A DNA stretch of 30,592 nucleotides from Proteobacteria bacterium UBA6522 (GTDB lineage: Bacteria; Pseudomonadota; Gammaproteobacteria; Steroidobacterales; Rariloculaceae). The stretch lies in assembly GCA_002434915.1 (NCBI GenBank), contig DJLG01000030.1:711-31302 (forward strand), in the 5' to 3' direction. Positions 8,443 to 16,571 of this stretch are shown here, in pieces. How positions within the stretch are numbered: the stretch's first letter is position 1; each line of letters begins with the position of its first letter. The notes under the pieces were generated by a model. The model had not been told where the DNA came from. It made no database searches and saw only the letters and a program-made list of their open reading frames with translations. Both the position numbers and the translations under genes were made by a program.

Positions 8443-8951
8443 TTAGCTATTCCCTTGATCGCTGGTCCAAGAAAACATCTCGATGGCTTTATAACTTTGG
8501 TGTCTACGGTTCGCTACCTGCACTATTCTTGCTTGTCACATTGGAGGTTATATTAAGGTATGTATTTAATGCTCCACTGCAGTGGAGCCGAGATGCGAAT
8601 GGCCTATTATTGCTGATGACTCTTTTCTCAGCGTTACCACATGCATGGGATCGTGGATTTCATATTCGAATGGAAGTCATTTACACACGACTTTCACCTG
8701 AATGGCAAAGCCTAGCAAATGTCTTATCTGCTTTAGCTAGCTTAGTTTTTTTCTTTCTATTAACTATTCAAGCTTTCCTTTTTTCTCGTTACATGTTTTT
8801 AACTACTGAGACGGGCGAAGATTTAAACGTGCAATTGTGGCCTTTTATGGTGTTTATCGGTCTGTGTGGAATTGTTTTTTCCATACGAATCCTAATAAGC
8901 CCCTTTGCAGATTCAACTGATGAACTAGACGATTCCAGCCCATGGATTTAA
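8439..8951 (+). CDS. dctQ: TRAP transporter small permease (DctQ family)
   Basis: A 170-residue membrane protein with about four hydrophobic segments. The first, around residues 20-42, is followed by the family signature RYVFNAPLQWSRD. The others cover the LLLLMTLFSALPHAW region, the long run LSALASLVFFFLLTIQAF, and the PFMVFIGLCGIVFSIRIL segment. DctQ forms the complex with the large permease and helps couple solute transfer from the binding protein to sodium-driven import. The start codon sits in an ATGA overlap with the end of dctP, a sign of translational coupling. The C-terminus overlaps the next gene by 10 bp. The hydrophilic tail is acidic (STDELDDSS). Confidence 0.9.
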   Translation: MISYSLDRWSKKTSRWLYNFGVYGSLPALFLLVTLEVILRYVFNAPLQWSRDANGLLLLMTLFSALPHAWDRGFHIRMEVIYTRLSPEWQSLANVLSALASLVFFFLLTIQAFLFSRYMFLTTETGEDLNVQLWPFMVFIGLCGIVFSIRILISPFADSTDELDDSSPWI

Positions 8952-10243
8952 TTCTAATAGGCATTCTGGGCGTTGTTTTTTTGCTTGTGTTGCTAGCCTT
9001 TGGGGTACCTATTGCGTTTGCAATGGCGTTTACTGGGGTGGTTGGTTTATGGGTTGTAGAGGGGCCATCCCCTACTATGGCACATGCTGCATTAATCCCA
9101 TGGGAACATGGGCGTGACTTTATTTTTGTTGCTGTGCCTTTGTTCGTGCTGATGGGACAGCTTTTCTATCATGCAGGACTCGCGAGCGATCTATATGAGG
9201 GACTACGAAAATGGGTTGGTCGTGTGCCGGGAGGCATGGCGATATCTTCAGTTTTAGCCTGCGGGGGATTTGGAGCGGTAACCGGATCAAGTATCGCAAC
9301 TGTGGCCACTATGGGCACAATTGTTATGCCTGAAATGAGACGCTTTAAGTATGACTCTCGTCTTGCCACCGGAGCATTAGCGGCATCCGGTACTCTCGGA
9401 ATTCTCATCCCCCCTAGCCTAATCTTTATTTTTTATGGCGTCATGACAGAAACATCAATTGGCGCACTATTTATTGCTGGAATCATCCCAGGCGTGATCA
9501 CCGCTCTAATGTTTTCATCTATTATCCTTATACGCTGCCTATTAAACCCTGCTCTTGGCCCGAAAGGACCTCCTGCAAGCTGGCGGGAGCGTATGACTGC
9601 GGTCGGTCGTTTGGGTCCGGTAACCGGGTTATTTTTTCTGATAATTGGTGGTATCTACGCAGGAATTTTTACTCCAACAGAAGCAGCTGGTGTGGGTTGT
9701 GCGGGCGTTTTAGTAGCCGCTTTACTACAAAGAAAGCTCAGCTTGAAAGCGATGAGAGACGCACTTAAAGGTACGACACTAATTAGCGCGATGATATTTG
9801 CCATTATTGTTGGTGGATATATGATGGCAAGATTTCTTGCGGTAACGGGACTTACCAACGCATTAGTAGATATTATTATCGCAGCAGAATTTGGGCGCGT
9901 CGGTTTTCTGATTTTATTGATATTGCTCTACTTTGTTTTGGGTGCCATGTTGGATGTATTTGGCATGTTAGTCCTAACAATTCCTTTCATCCTTCCAGTT
10001 GTTAATGAGCTTGGTATTGATCCCGTTTGGTTCGGTGTTTTTGTTGTAATCATGGCTGAATTAGCGCTAATCACTCCACCTATCGGGGCAAATGTCTTTG
10101 TGATGCGTAGGGTCGCACCAGACGTTCCAATGGAAGAGATATTTAGAGGGGTTTTCCCATTCGTCATTGGTGAACTAGTAGTTCTAACGCTTCTTATTAT
10201 GTTCCCAGATCTAGCTCTATGGCTTGTCTATCGTATGGGATAA
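8942..10243 (+). CDS. dctM: TRAP transporter large permease (DctM family)
   Basis: A 433-residue, strongly hydrophobic protein of normal family length with about 12 membrane segments. Recognisable family segments are FGVPIAFAMAFTGVVGLW near the start, VPLFVLMGQLFYHAGLA, GFGAVTGSSIATVATMG, GTLGILIPPSLIFIFYGV and FTPTEAAGVG, with ITPPIGANVFVM near the C-terminus. It is the ion-coupled transport subunit of the DctP-DctQ-DctM system in the inner membrane. The ATG at 8942 lies inside the end of dctQ, so translation is probably coupled. The substrate cannot be read from the permease. The adjacent DUF6152 gene upstream hints at a shared pathway with the other cassettes, which is inference. Confidence 0.93.
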   Translation: MDLILIGILGVVFLLVLLAFGVPIAFAMAFTGVVGLWVVEGPSPTMAHAALIPWEHGRDFIFVAVPLFVLMGQLFYHAGLASDLYEGLRKWVGRVPGGMAISSVLACGGFGAVTGSSIATVATMGTIVMPEMRRFKYDSRLATGALAASGTLGILIPPSLIFIFYGVMTETSIGALFIAGIIPGVITALMFSSIILIRCLLNPALGPKGPPASWRERMTAVGRLGPVTGLFFLIIGGIYAGIFTPTEAAGVGCAGVLVAALLQRKLSLKAMRDALKGTTLISAMIFAIIVGGYMMARFLAVTGLTNALVDIIIAAEFGRVGFLILLILLYFVLGAMLDVFGMLVLTIPFILPVVNELGIDPVWFGVFVVIMAELALITPPIGANVFVMRRVAPDVPMEEIFRGVFPFVIGELVVLTLLIMFPDLALWLVYRMG

Positions 10244-10382
10244 TAAACCGTTAGGATTTAGCTGGCGTGGAAGGAATAACCTCATCCCTCTACCCTGATC
10301 AGCTCTAACGATCATTCTTATTCCCTGAAAGTCTTGAGAACTGTCTTAGTTTTGTGTTTTCTCATTGATCAAGGCATAGACA

Positions 10383-11411
10383 TTATGCATCGGGAAGTGC
10401 GCACTCAAAAGGTTTGATTTCCTCTCCAGGCTGCCAAAACCAAACTCCAGTTAGGGTCGCAGGTTCTCTAAAAGTAGCAGCGTCAGTCAAGATAACTCCA
10501 TAGCTCAACTCATTTTCATTATCACTGAGAGTAAATCGCTCGACAATTTCTATATTCTCGCTCTGAGGTGTTCCGATATCGTCAAAAAAAGGCTCATTAA
10601 TTCTAGTAGTGGTTACAACAAGCACGTTACCTTCCCAACGCCCTACAGAATAACCATAGGATGTGGCTGGCTGATCCTCCACTGAAGCAGCTGATGCCAT
10701 ATGAATCGTTCGAACACCATCCCATTCCTCAAGCCGTAAAAGAATATTGTCTCCGTCTTGGGCAAACTCAATGGGGTAAGGGTTGTTCATCATGGCTGGC
10801 ATTCCAGGTGGAATACATTGCAGTGCGGGATCATCCCCAAGTGGATCAAAATCCTGTCTGGCTTCCATCGCAGCAGCCGTGAATGGCAAATTAGATGCTA
10901 GGCCAGTACCAGTTCGACTCCAAACACGATAAATTCCCCTAGCCTCAAGTGACCCACGCTCCTGTGCTACTTCAGAAATCGGAGCTAGTTGGATTTCCCT
11001 CCCAATCCGAGCCGCCCGCTGGGGCCATAGAGGCACTTCGATTCCACTCGACAATATCATTGTATAAGCGGCCATAGTATTCAGTCCGCGCCTGGATATG
11101 GCCCCAAAAAGTGAAACATGATCACCAATGGATACTATATCGCGACCTATTCCTATTCTCTGCAGTGAATTGGTAGATCCAGATTCAGCTTCCCAAGTCT
11201 CGGTATTACCATTTTCAAGGGTTCTTTCAACGGTTAATACAATATGAGGGTTTCTCCAGAATATATCTATAACCTCGCCTTCTATAGACATAAGGTTTTC
11301 TGTGTCATAGGCAACTGTAACCGCATGGTGAGCAAATACTCTGCCAGAGACGGAGAACACTATGACTAACGAAACGAAATAAAATGTTAATCTGGCTGGT
11401 CTTAAAAACAT
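10383..11411 (-). CDS. DUF6152-type secreted two-domain protein (copy 4)
   Basis: This 342-residue protein has a signal peptide (residues 1-27) ending in VFA before His28-His29. The N-domain shows IEGEVIDI, WRNPHIVLTVE, ETWEAES and IGRDIVSIGD. The C-domain has YRVWSRTG, the first cysteine in ALQCIPPGMP, RTIHMA, YSVGRWEGNVLVVTT and final FECALPDA. In this copy GRWEGD reads GRWEGN. AGGAG lies 6 bp before the ATG. It is the last gene of a four-gene minus-strand run (M20 peptidase, Tat RidA, RidA, this gene), with 45 bp to the preceding RidA gene. It is convergent with dctM. Predicted periplasmic with one disulfide; function unknown. Confidence 0.85.
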   Translation of the reverse strand: MFLRPARLTFYFVSLVIVFSVSGRVFAHHAVTVAYDTENLMSIEGEVIDIFWRNPHIVLTVERTLENGNTETWEAESGSTNSLQRIGIGRDIVSIGDHVSLFGAISRRGLNTMAAYTMILSSGIEVPLWPQRAARIGREIQLAPISEVAQERGSLEARGIYRVWSRTGTGLASNLPFTAAAMEARQDFDPLGDDPALQCIPPGMPAMMNNPYPIEFAQDGDNILLRLEEWDGVRTIHMASAASVEDQPATSYGYSVGRWEGNVLVVTTTRINEPFFDDIGTPQSENIEIVERFTLSDNENELSYGVILTDAATFREPATLTGVWFWQPGEEIKPFECALPDA

Positions 11412-11456
11412 AAAGCACTCCTAATATATTAGGTGCCTTTTAAGCTTATCCGAAAC

Positions 11457-11852
11457 CTAAGTCTGTGGCACAGCGGCAGTAACATCGAACATAATCTTTG
11501 CCCCAGCCTCTGGAAGTTCATCAACGCCTAAAGTTGTACTGCATGGATTCCAGTCGCCAAGGTACTCTGCCCTGACAGAGTTAGAGGGTGTTTCGGTATA
11601 GAATCTTACAATCTTGATAACCTCACGCCATGTGATTCCTGCTTCATCCAATACTCCTTGAATATTGTCTAAAGCCAATCGTGCTTGCTGATCGGGATCT
11701 TCGGGGAATTGGAAGGAATCCTCAGGAGCCAGGTCCAAAGGGCGGGCAGTGACACCGGAAAGAAATAGAAGGTCCATATCAGAGCTGATGCGTAGACCAG
11801 CAGCAAAACTCGTCTTAAGCACATTTCTTGTGTTGACTACTTGTATTGGCAT
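11457..11852 (-). CDS. RidA-family protein lacking the catalytic arginine
   Basis: A 131-residue protein of the RidA/YjgF/UK114 fold without a visible export signal. Recognisable features are DMDLLFLSGVTARP, the QARLALDNIQGVLDEAG helix, and WREVIKIVRFYT. At the position of the Arg in the PAR motif of E. coli RidA it has Ser (NPCST), judged from the spacing to the following LP. Canonical RidA hydrolyses reactive enamines and imines using that Arg, so this copy may bind a ligand or catalyse something else. AAGGA lies 8 bp before the ATG. It sits 30 bp downstream of a second, Tat-exported RidA-like gene. RidA proteins are trimers, but the different compartments make mixed trimers unlikely. Confidence 0.88.
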   Translation of the reverse strand: MPIQVVNTRNVLKTSFAAGLRISSDMDLLFLSGVTARPLDLAPEDSFQFPEDPDQQARLALDNIQGVLDEAGITWREVIKIVRFYTETPSNSVRAEYLGDWNPCSTTLGVDELPEAGAKIMFDVTAAVPQT

Positions 11853-11882
11853 AATCGTTATCCTTAATATTATTTTAGTAGT

Positions 11883-12395
11883 TCACGCTTCCCGTGGAAT
11901 GACAGCAATAAGCTCCATTTCTAAACGGGTAGGAACAGAACTGAGGTTTCTAATTTTCATGGCAGTCATCGCAGGCCACCAATCCCAAAAATCAAAATAC
12001 TCAGCCATAACCTCTTCAATAGCATTAGATTCTGAAAGGTCAGTTTGAAAGCGATTAATCTTTACGACATCTCTCCAGGTCACTGATTGATCATCTAAAA
12101 TTTCTTTGAAATTACGCATACACATGTGTGTCTGTCCTCGAATATCTTCAGGCACTGTCATTTCATAGGGAACATGAGGATGTAAATGGTAAAGGTCTAG
12201 GGCCGTTGTACCTGAAAGAAAAAACAAATCCATATCAGCATCCGCACGTACATACGTTCCACGAGGCACCTGAGCCGACCTATTTCCTTGAGCATTTATT
12301 GATAATGGAAATGAGAAAAGAGTTGCACCAGCTGCCGCCGTTAAACCGGCAGATGACGTGACCAGGAAATCCCGTCTATTAAGTAAATCTTGCAT
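11883..12395 (-). CDS. Tat-exported RidA-family protein lacking the catalytic arginine
   Basis: The 170-residue product begins with a clear twin-arginine signal, NRRDFLVTS (residues 6-14), followed by an Ala-rich h-region and a likely cleavage near INAQG. The rest is a RidA fold: DMDLFFLSGTTALD, RNFKEILDDQSVTWRDVVK and a C-terminal RLEMELIAVIP strand. The PAR motif reads PAM, so Met replaces the Arg needed for imine hydrolysis. RidA proteins are usually cytoplasmic, so Tat export is unusual. GAGGA sits 6 bp upstream of the ATG. The gene is 18 bp from the M20 peptidase gene upstream and 30 bp from the second RidA gene downstream, consistent with one operon. Confidence 0.88.
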   Translation of the reverse strand: MQDLLNRRDFLVTSSAGLTAAAGATLFSFPLSINAQGNRSAQVPRGTYVRADADMDLFFLSGTTALDLYHLHPHVPYEMTVPEDIRGQTHMCMRNFKEILDDQSVTWRDVVKINRFQTDLSESNAIEEVMAEYFDFWDWWPAMTAMKIRNLSSVPTRLEMELIAVIPREA

Positions 12396-12413
12396 AATTT
12401 TTCCTCATTTTTT

Positions 12414-13781
12414 CTAGTTTGTTGCAAAATCCTCAACAACATCAATCATTATTCTCACACCTTGGTTAAAGGCGTCGATACCGATACGCTCATTATTTCC
12501 ATGCACACCAGCAGCTTGTTCTGCGGTGCGAATAACAGGAATAAACCCATAACTTGCAATATCAATATCACGAAAGAAATGGCTGTCTGTAAATCCTCCC
12601 AATACTGATGGAGCCACACCAGCATTTGGATAATTTTCCTGAATTTTTTGAACTAACAGACTGTAAAGCGGGGTATCAGAACTCGTTGATGCGGCGCTGA
12701 ATAACATAATCTGCTCTACCTCGATTTGATCATCGTTTATACGCTGACGTATTCCTTCAAGAAACTCATCGGAATCTTGGTCAGGAAGAATACGACAATC
12801 TAACTCTGCAACTGCCGTTGGAGGCACAACATTAATTTTCTGGCTCCCTGTAAGCATTGTTATAGAACAGGTATTTCGAATCAAAGAGTGTAGCGTAGGT
12901 TGCTCCGCCTGAAACTCCGCTAAAAATTCTGGATCCAGAATAGACTCATCAATGTTTCTTAGCGGTTCCTGCCACTTAGTGTCTACATAGTCTGAAATGC
13001 CATGAAACATTTCCCGAACAGGACCGAGCACCCGAGGCTCGAAAGGTGTCTCATGAATTCGTTGTAAAGCAGCTATCAGACGAGTCGTTGCATAATTTGG
13101 CAGGGGCCGGGAACCATGTCCGGGTTGGCCCGTAGCTGTTAACCTCAGCCAAGAAGGACGTTTCTGGGCAACCTCGATCTGAAACCACGTATGTCCGTCA
13201 TGGGTTTCAGTACCTCGACCACCTTCATTCAAGACAAAACCAACATCCTCAAATATATCAAGTCGGTTCTCCACCATCCAACCGGCACCAAAGAATCCGC
13301 CAGCTTCTTCATCTGCAGTTGCCATAAAAATGACATCACGATTCAACGATACTCCACTTTCATAAAGCGCCAAAAACGCTTCAAGATGCATTATTCCAAG
13401 AGACTTGGTATCCAATGTTCCTCGCCCAAATAACTCCCCATCTATCTCAATAGCTTGTAAGGGGTCTGTGTCCCACATCTCTGGAGTTGCCGGTACAACA
13501 TCAATATGGTGCAACAAAACTACACCCGGCTCATCTCCGCCCTCCAATCGAGCCCAGATATTGCCACGTCCCGGCGCCGATTCAGCCGTCTCATAAGGAA
13601 TGCCAATTTCATCAAAAATAGCTGCAAAAAACTCTACACCTCGAGTCTCATTGCCTGGAGGGTTGGTCGTATCAATCTCAACGTAGGTTTCAAGTCGCTC
13701 AAGCGGTGTTGTTTGAGCATACAGCGGATTTGTGAGGATAACGGATAAAAAAATACAGATAGCTTGAATATGCATAGGCAT
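12414..13781 (-). CDS. Secreted M20-family metallopeptidase / aminoacylase
   Basis: A 455-residue di-zinc hydrolase of the M20 family, exported by a Sec signal peptide (cleavage near LYAQ, residues 20-23). The active-site ladder is complete: HID at 92-94 (metal His), Asp124 in GRGTLD, the catalytic and metal glutamates ADEEAGG (Glu158-Glu159), NEGG (Glu186) and a late His in FTDSHFF. The dimerisation-domain GHGS is at 221-224. Such enzymes cleave dipeptides or N-acyl amino acids; the exact substrate is not visible. AAGGAG lies 7 bp before the ATG. It is the first gene of a four-gene run with two RidA-like proteins and a DUF6152 protein, so its promoter should lie in 13782-13912. Confidence 0.9.
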   Translation of the reverse strand: MPMHIQAICIFLSVILTNPLYAQTTPLERLETYVEIDTTNPPGNETRGVEFFAAIFDEIGIPYETAESAPGRGNIWARLEGGDEPGVVLLHHIDVVPATPEMWDTDPLQAIEIDGELFGRGTLDTKSLGIMHLEAFLALYESGVSLNRDVIFMATADEEAGGFFGAGWMVENRLDIFEDVGFVLNEGGRGTETHDGHTWFQIEVAQKRPSWLRLTATGQPGHGSRPLPNYATTRLIAALQRIHETPFEPRVLGPVREMFHGISDYVDTKWQEPLRNIDESILDPEFLAEFQAEQPTLHSLIRNTCSITMLTGSQKINVVPPTAVAELDCRILPDQDSDEFLEGIRQRINDDQIEVEQIMLFSAASTSSDTPLYSLLVQKIQENYPNAGVAPSVLGGFTDSHFFRDIDIASYGFIPVIRTAEQAAGVHGNNERIGIDAFNQGVRIMIDVVEDFATN

Positions 13782-13809
13782 CAGTTTTCTCCTTATTTAG
13801 AGACAATTC

Positions 13810-13826
13810 TACTGTTGTTGACAGTA
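13810..13826. promoter_or_regulatory. Inverted repeat upstream of the M20 operon
   Basis: TACTGT-TGTTG-ACAGTA has 6-bp arms and a 5-bp centre, 28 bp upstream of the M20 start. It resembles an SOS box but has 5 rather than 8 bases between CTGT and ACAG, so it is not a LexA site by spacing. It may be an operator for the minus-strand operon. Confidence 0.3.
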
Positions 13827-13882
13827 AAAAGGAGCTCTTAACCGATTTTGCCTATAACTCAAGTCGTCAACCTAAGTTTGGC

Positions 13883-13898
13883 AGTACTAATTAGTACT
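13883..13898. promoter_or_regulatory. Perfect 16-bp palindrome between the M20 operon and umuD
   Basis: AGTACTAATTAGTACT reads the same on both strands. It lies 14 bp upstream of the predicted umuD -35 element and about 100 bp upstream of the M20 start, so it could serve either gene. I do not recognise the regulator. Confidence 0.35.
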
Positions 13899-13912
13899 TA
13901 GCCTTAAATGAC

Positions 13913-13940
13913 TTTACAAAAAAGACATTTAAAATATACT
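13913..13940 (+). promoter_or_regulatory. Predicted sigma70 promoter of umuDC
   Basis: TTTACA (13913-13918) and TATACT (13935-13940) each match the -35 and -10 consensus at 5 of 6 positions, with a 16-bp spacer. The start of transcription would fall near 13947, inside the SOS box, leaving a very short leader without a visible ribosome binding site. Confidence 0.55.
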
Positions 13941-13954
13941 GTATATAAATACAG
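13939..13954. promoter_or_regulatory. LexA (SOS) box of umuDC
   Basis: CTGTATATAAATACAG is an exact CTGT-N8-ACAG operator with an AT-rich centre, the form bound by gammaproteobacterial LexA. It overlaps the predicted -10 element and ends 10 bp before the umuD ATG, so bound LexA would block transcription until DNA damage induces self-cleavage. It also rules out the longer umuD start at 13908. Confidence 0.85.
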
Positions 13955-13964
13955 CATTATCCCT

Positions 13965-14393
13965 ATGAAAGTAAACTATATCGGAAAAATATCTGAGGAA
14001 AATTTACCGGCAATATTTATGCCCTATTTTCTTGAACCAGTCCATGCGGGATTCCCCAGTCCAGCTAGTGACTATATTGAAAGCCCTATCGATCTTAATA
14101 AACATCTTATTAAAAACGGAGCAGCAACTTTTTTAGTAAGAGCTCAAGGTCAGTCTATGATTGGGTCTGGAATAACAGATCAAGCAGTCCTTATCGTCGA
14201 TCGCAGCATTAAGCCAACTCATAACAGTATCGTGGTTGCTTCTATAGACGGAGAGTTTGTATGTAAGAGGCTAAAACTAAAACCAAAAATGTGCTTAGTG
14301 CCAGATAACCCTGACTACCCTCCTATCTTTATTAACCATGGCCAAGACTTAGAAATAGTAGGCACAGTCACTGCTGCTATTAATAAATTTTAA
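13965..14393 (+). CDS. umuD: UmuD-like SOS mutagenesis protein, self-cleaving subunit of Pol V
   Basis: From the ATG at 13965 the product is 142 residues, close to the E. coli length. The start was chosen because a longer frame from 13908 runs through the promoter and LexA box. The key positions are intact: cleavage site Ala28-Gly29 (HAGFPSP), nucleophile Ser64 (GQSMIG) and general base Lys101 (VCKRL). All three are shifted by exactly four residues from E. coli UmuD. RecA-stimulated self-cleavage gives UmuD', which binds UmuC to form the translesion polymerase Pol V in the cytoplasm. The stop codon and the umuC start share one base (TAATG), so the two are translationally coupled. I saw no ribosome binding site, which may keep expression low. 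Confidence 0.93.
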   Translation: MKVNYIGKISEENLPAIFMPYFLEPVHAGFPSPASDYIESPIDLNKHLIKNGAATFLVRAQGQSMIGSGITDQAVLIVDRSIKPTHNSIVVASIDGEFVCKRLKLKPKMCLVPDNPDYPPIFINHGQDLEIVGTVTAAINKF

Positions 14394-15667
14394 TGGCACT
14401 AGCGCTGGTAGATTGTGAAAGCTTTTACGCGTCCTGCGAAAGGATTTTTCGTCCTGATCTAAAAAACACACCTATAGTTGTCCTTTCCAATAATGATGGA
14501 TGTGTTATTGCCAGAAGCACCGAAGCAAAAAAAATGGGAGTTGGTATGGGCGTGCCCTGGTTCAAAATAAAAAATTCCTTTCTTGCCCAAGGCGGTAAAG
14601 TGTTTTCATCCAATTTCACCTTCTATGGTGACATGTCGGCTAGAGTCATGAATATTCTAGAAGGCCTCATTCCTAGAGTAGAAATCTATAGCATTGATGA
14701 GGCTTTTTTAGGGCTAGATACTTTCGAACAACACTATGATTTATACGGCTTTGGTTGCTATATAAGAAATTTAGTAAAGCAATGGACTGGCGTACCCGTT
14801 CGTATTGGCATAGCACCAACCAAAACGTTAACCAAAATAGCCATCAATGAAGCAAAGCGACTCGATATTTCAACCAAGGTTTATCGCCTTGCGACAAAAA
14901 AAGATATCAGAAACGCGCTAGCAAATACTCCAGTTCATGATGTTTGGGGAGTTGGAAGAAGATTAAATGCACATCTGAATAAGGCAAGAATAACTAATGC
15001 CTTACATTTAGCAGACACAGACCCGAATTATATCAGGCGAAAATTCAGTGTTGTTTTAGAAAGAACCGTTAGGGAACTAAGGGGTCAAAGATGCCTCAAT
15101 CTTGAACATAGCATGACAGCTAAAAAACAAATTATCGTGAGCAGAAGTTTTGGTAATCGGGTGAGCGACTTGGAAACCTTAAAACCTATTGTCAGTAATT
15201 TTGCTGTAAGAGCTGCAGAAAAATTAAGAAACGAAAAACAAAAATGCTCTCAGGTATCAGTCTTTATTAGAACCAGCCCTTTTAATAAGCGTAAACCAGA
15301 ACATACCGGCTATAAAACTGTAGAACTATTAACTCCAACTAATGATACTAGAGATATTTTAATGGCAGCAAAAAAGGCTTTAATCCCTATTTTTAGAACT
15401 GGTTATGATTATGCGAAAGCTGGCATTCTACTTAGTAGGTTTACTAACGAAAAATCAAAGCAATATTCTTTATTTAAAGACCCTAATGAACCAAAAGAAA
15501 ATACACGACTTATGCAATACATTGATCAGCTCAATGTGTATGAAACTCGAATTTATTATGCATCACAAAATATTAATCAATGGTCGCCTATGAAACAAAA
15601 TATGGCCTCACCCAAATACACAACCAATTGGCATGAATTACCAATCGCAAATCAAGGAGAAAAATAG
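14393..15667 (+). CDS. umuC: UmuC, Y-family translesion DNA polymerase subunit
   Basis: A 424-residue Y-family polymerase of normal length. Catalytic acids are present: Asp7 (LVDCESFYASCE) and Asp102-Glu103 (YSIDEAFLGL). FYASCE also contains the aromatic residues of the steric gate region. The thumb and little-finger domains follow, including IRIGIAPTKTLTKIA-like VRIGIAPTKTLTK near 142-154. A beta-clamp-binding motif QYSLF is at 357-361, and the C-terminus has the family ending SPKYTTNWHELP. Together with UmuD' it copies past DNA lesions at the price of mutations. The gene overlaps umuD by one base and shares its LexA control. A hairpin terminator follows about 30 bp after the stop. Confidence 0.95.
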   Translation: MALALVDCESFYASCERIFRPDLKNTPIVVLSNNDGCVIARSTEAKKMGVGMGVPWFKIKNSFLAQGGKVFSSNFTFYGDMSARVMNILEGLIPRVEIYSIDEAFLGLDTFEQHYDLYGFGCYIRNLVKQWTGVPVRIGIAPTKTLTKIAINEAKRLDISTKVYRLATKKDIRNALANTPVHDVWGVGRRLNAHLNKARITNALHLADTDPNYIRRKFSVVLERTVRELRGQRCLNLEHSMTAKKQIIVSRSFGNRVSDLETLKPIVSNFAVRAAEKLRNEKQKCSQVSVFIRTSPFNKRKPEHTGYKTVELLTPTNDTRDILMAAKKALIPIFRTGYDYAKAGILLSRFTNEKSKQYSLFKDPNEPKENTRLMQYIDQLNVYETRIYYASQNINQWSPMKQNMASPKYTTNWHELPIANQGEK

Positions 15668-15697
15668 TATTGGTTATCAGTCATTTTAAATAGGCAA

Positions 15698-15720
15698 AAG
15701 GGCCACTGCTAGAGGCCCTT
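15698..15720. terminator. Bidirectional hairpin terminator between convergent umuC and the minus operon
   Basis: AAGGGCC (15698-15704) pairs with GGCCCTT (15714-15720) across a 9-nt loop. On the minus strand the stem is followed by TTTGCCTATTT, giving a modest U-tract for the operon ending at 15753. On plus the following bases are not U-rich, so it is a weaker terminator for umuC. Confidence 0.65.
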
Positions 15721-15752
15721 CGCACACAAATTCTACCAAATCTAAAAAAATA

Positions 15753-16562
15753 TTAGAGACGACCAGCCTGATTGCCACCCTGTCCAGCTGGCCCAACAAT
15801 ATGTTCTACATCCTGATTATTCTCATTACAAATGTATTCCATAATGTCCCAGCCAGGCCGCAAAGTAGAATCAAAAGAAACTGTGAATGGTTTTTCATAT
15901 GCGCCTGGATCAATGATGGTCACCGTCTTACGGAGTGTTCCATAATTTACACGTTCATACCTCTCTATTGTATGGAGCTGTTCCGTGTGTGGATGTCCTG
16001 CAAAATCAAACCAAAATCTATCATTAAACCCAACGGTATCAATAACCAACACATCCCCTTCCCAATGCCCAATTGAATGGCCATACCAGCTAGGGTCTGG
16101 ATCTTCAGGATGTTCACGACCATCCATAAAAATTTGTCGATAACTATGAATATTGCCTTCAAAAAGAAAGTAAAGATGGGTGACTTCTCCACTCATGGGA
16201 GCTCCGACAATTCTCCATGGAAATGGTGCAATTCGCGGTATCCCTGTTGGCAAGCAATTAGCCTCAGGATCATCTTTTTGCATACGCGAATCCATTAACG
16301 CCTTTGCTTCCGGTAGTAGCACAAGCTCTTCGCCTTCTACCAAACCCACAGTAATATTACGATGCGATCCTGTATCCACCCAGATACCTGAAAAATCTGG
16401 TTTTCCATCAGGCAATCGTGGCGCGGGCATTTGGAGAAGTTCATCCTCAGGAGTTTGTGAAAGCAAATCACCTCCTGCTCTAGCAATTGCGTTAGTGGAT
16501 TCCTGTGCCTGCAATGAAGCCCAAAAAAACAAAACCATCATTACTGATAAAAGATATTTCAT
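15753..16562 (-). CDS. Secreted protein equal to the C-terminal half of the DUF6152 two-domain proteins
   Basis: A 269-residue protein with a Sec signal peptide (cleavage near SLQAQE). It starts its mature part with PRLPDGKPDFSGIW (about 49-62), a motif common in secreted proteins of unknown function, and continues with the features seen in the fused copies: first cysteine in EANCLPTGIP, FMDGREHPEDPDPSWYGHS, GHWEGDVLVIDT and a final YICNEN. It lacks the His-His/NPH domain, which is encoded by the gene 9 bp upstream. Together the two reproduce the fused architecture as separate polypeptides. The C-terminus ends in a glycine-rich tail. It is the last gene before the 15698-15720 hairpin. Function unknown; periplasmic location is likely. 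Confidence 0.85.
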   Translation of the reverse strand: MKYLLSVMMVLFFWASLQAQESTNAIARAGGDLLSQTPEDELLQMPAPRLPDGKPDFSGIWVDTGSHRNITVGLVEGEELVLLPEAKALMDSRMQKDDPEANCLPTGIPRIAPFPWRIVGAPMSGEVTHLYFLFEGNIHSYRQIFMDGREHPEDPDPSWYGHSIGHWEGDVLVIDTVGFNDRFWFDFAGHPHTEQLHTIERYERVNYGTLRKTVTIIDPGAYEKPFTVSFDSTLRPGWDIMEYICNENNQDVEHIVGPAGQGGNQAGRL

Positions 16563-16571
16563 ATGCCCCCA

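Noticed and set aside
10273..10324. GGAATAA ... TTATTCC pairing in the dctM/DUF6152 gap as a terminator
   Set aside because: The arms are 7 bp and AT-rich with a 38-bp loop, so a stable terminator is unlikely.
13810..13826. Second SOS box
   Set aside because: The CTGT and ACAG half-sites are separated by 5 bases, not 8, so it is not a LexA site by spacing. Kept only as an unassigned inverted repeat.
13908..13964. Longer N-terminus for UmuD starting at 13908
   Set aside because: It would place the promoter and the exact LexA box inside the coding region. The shorter start gives the family length and the expected positions of the cleavage site and catalytic residues.
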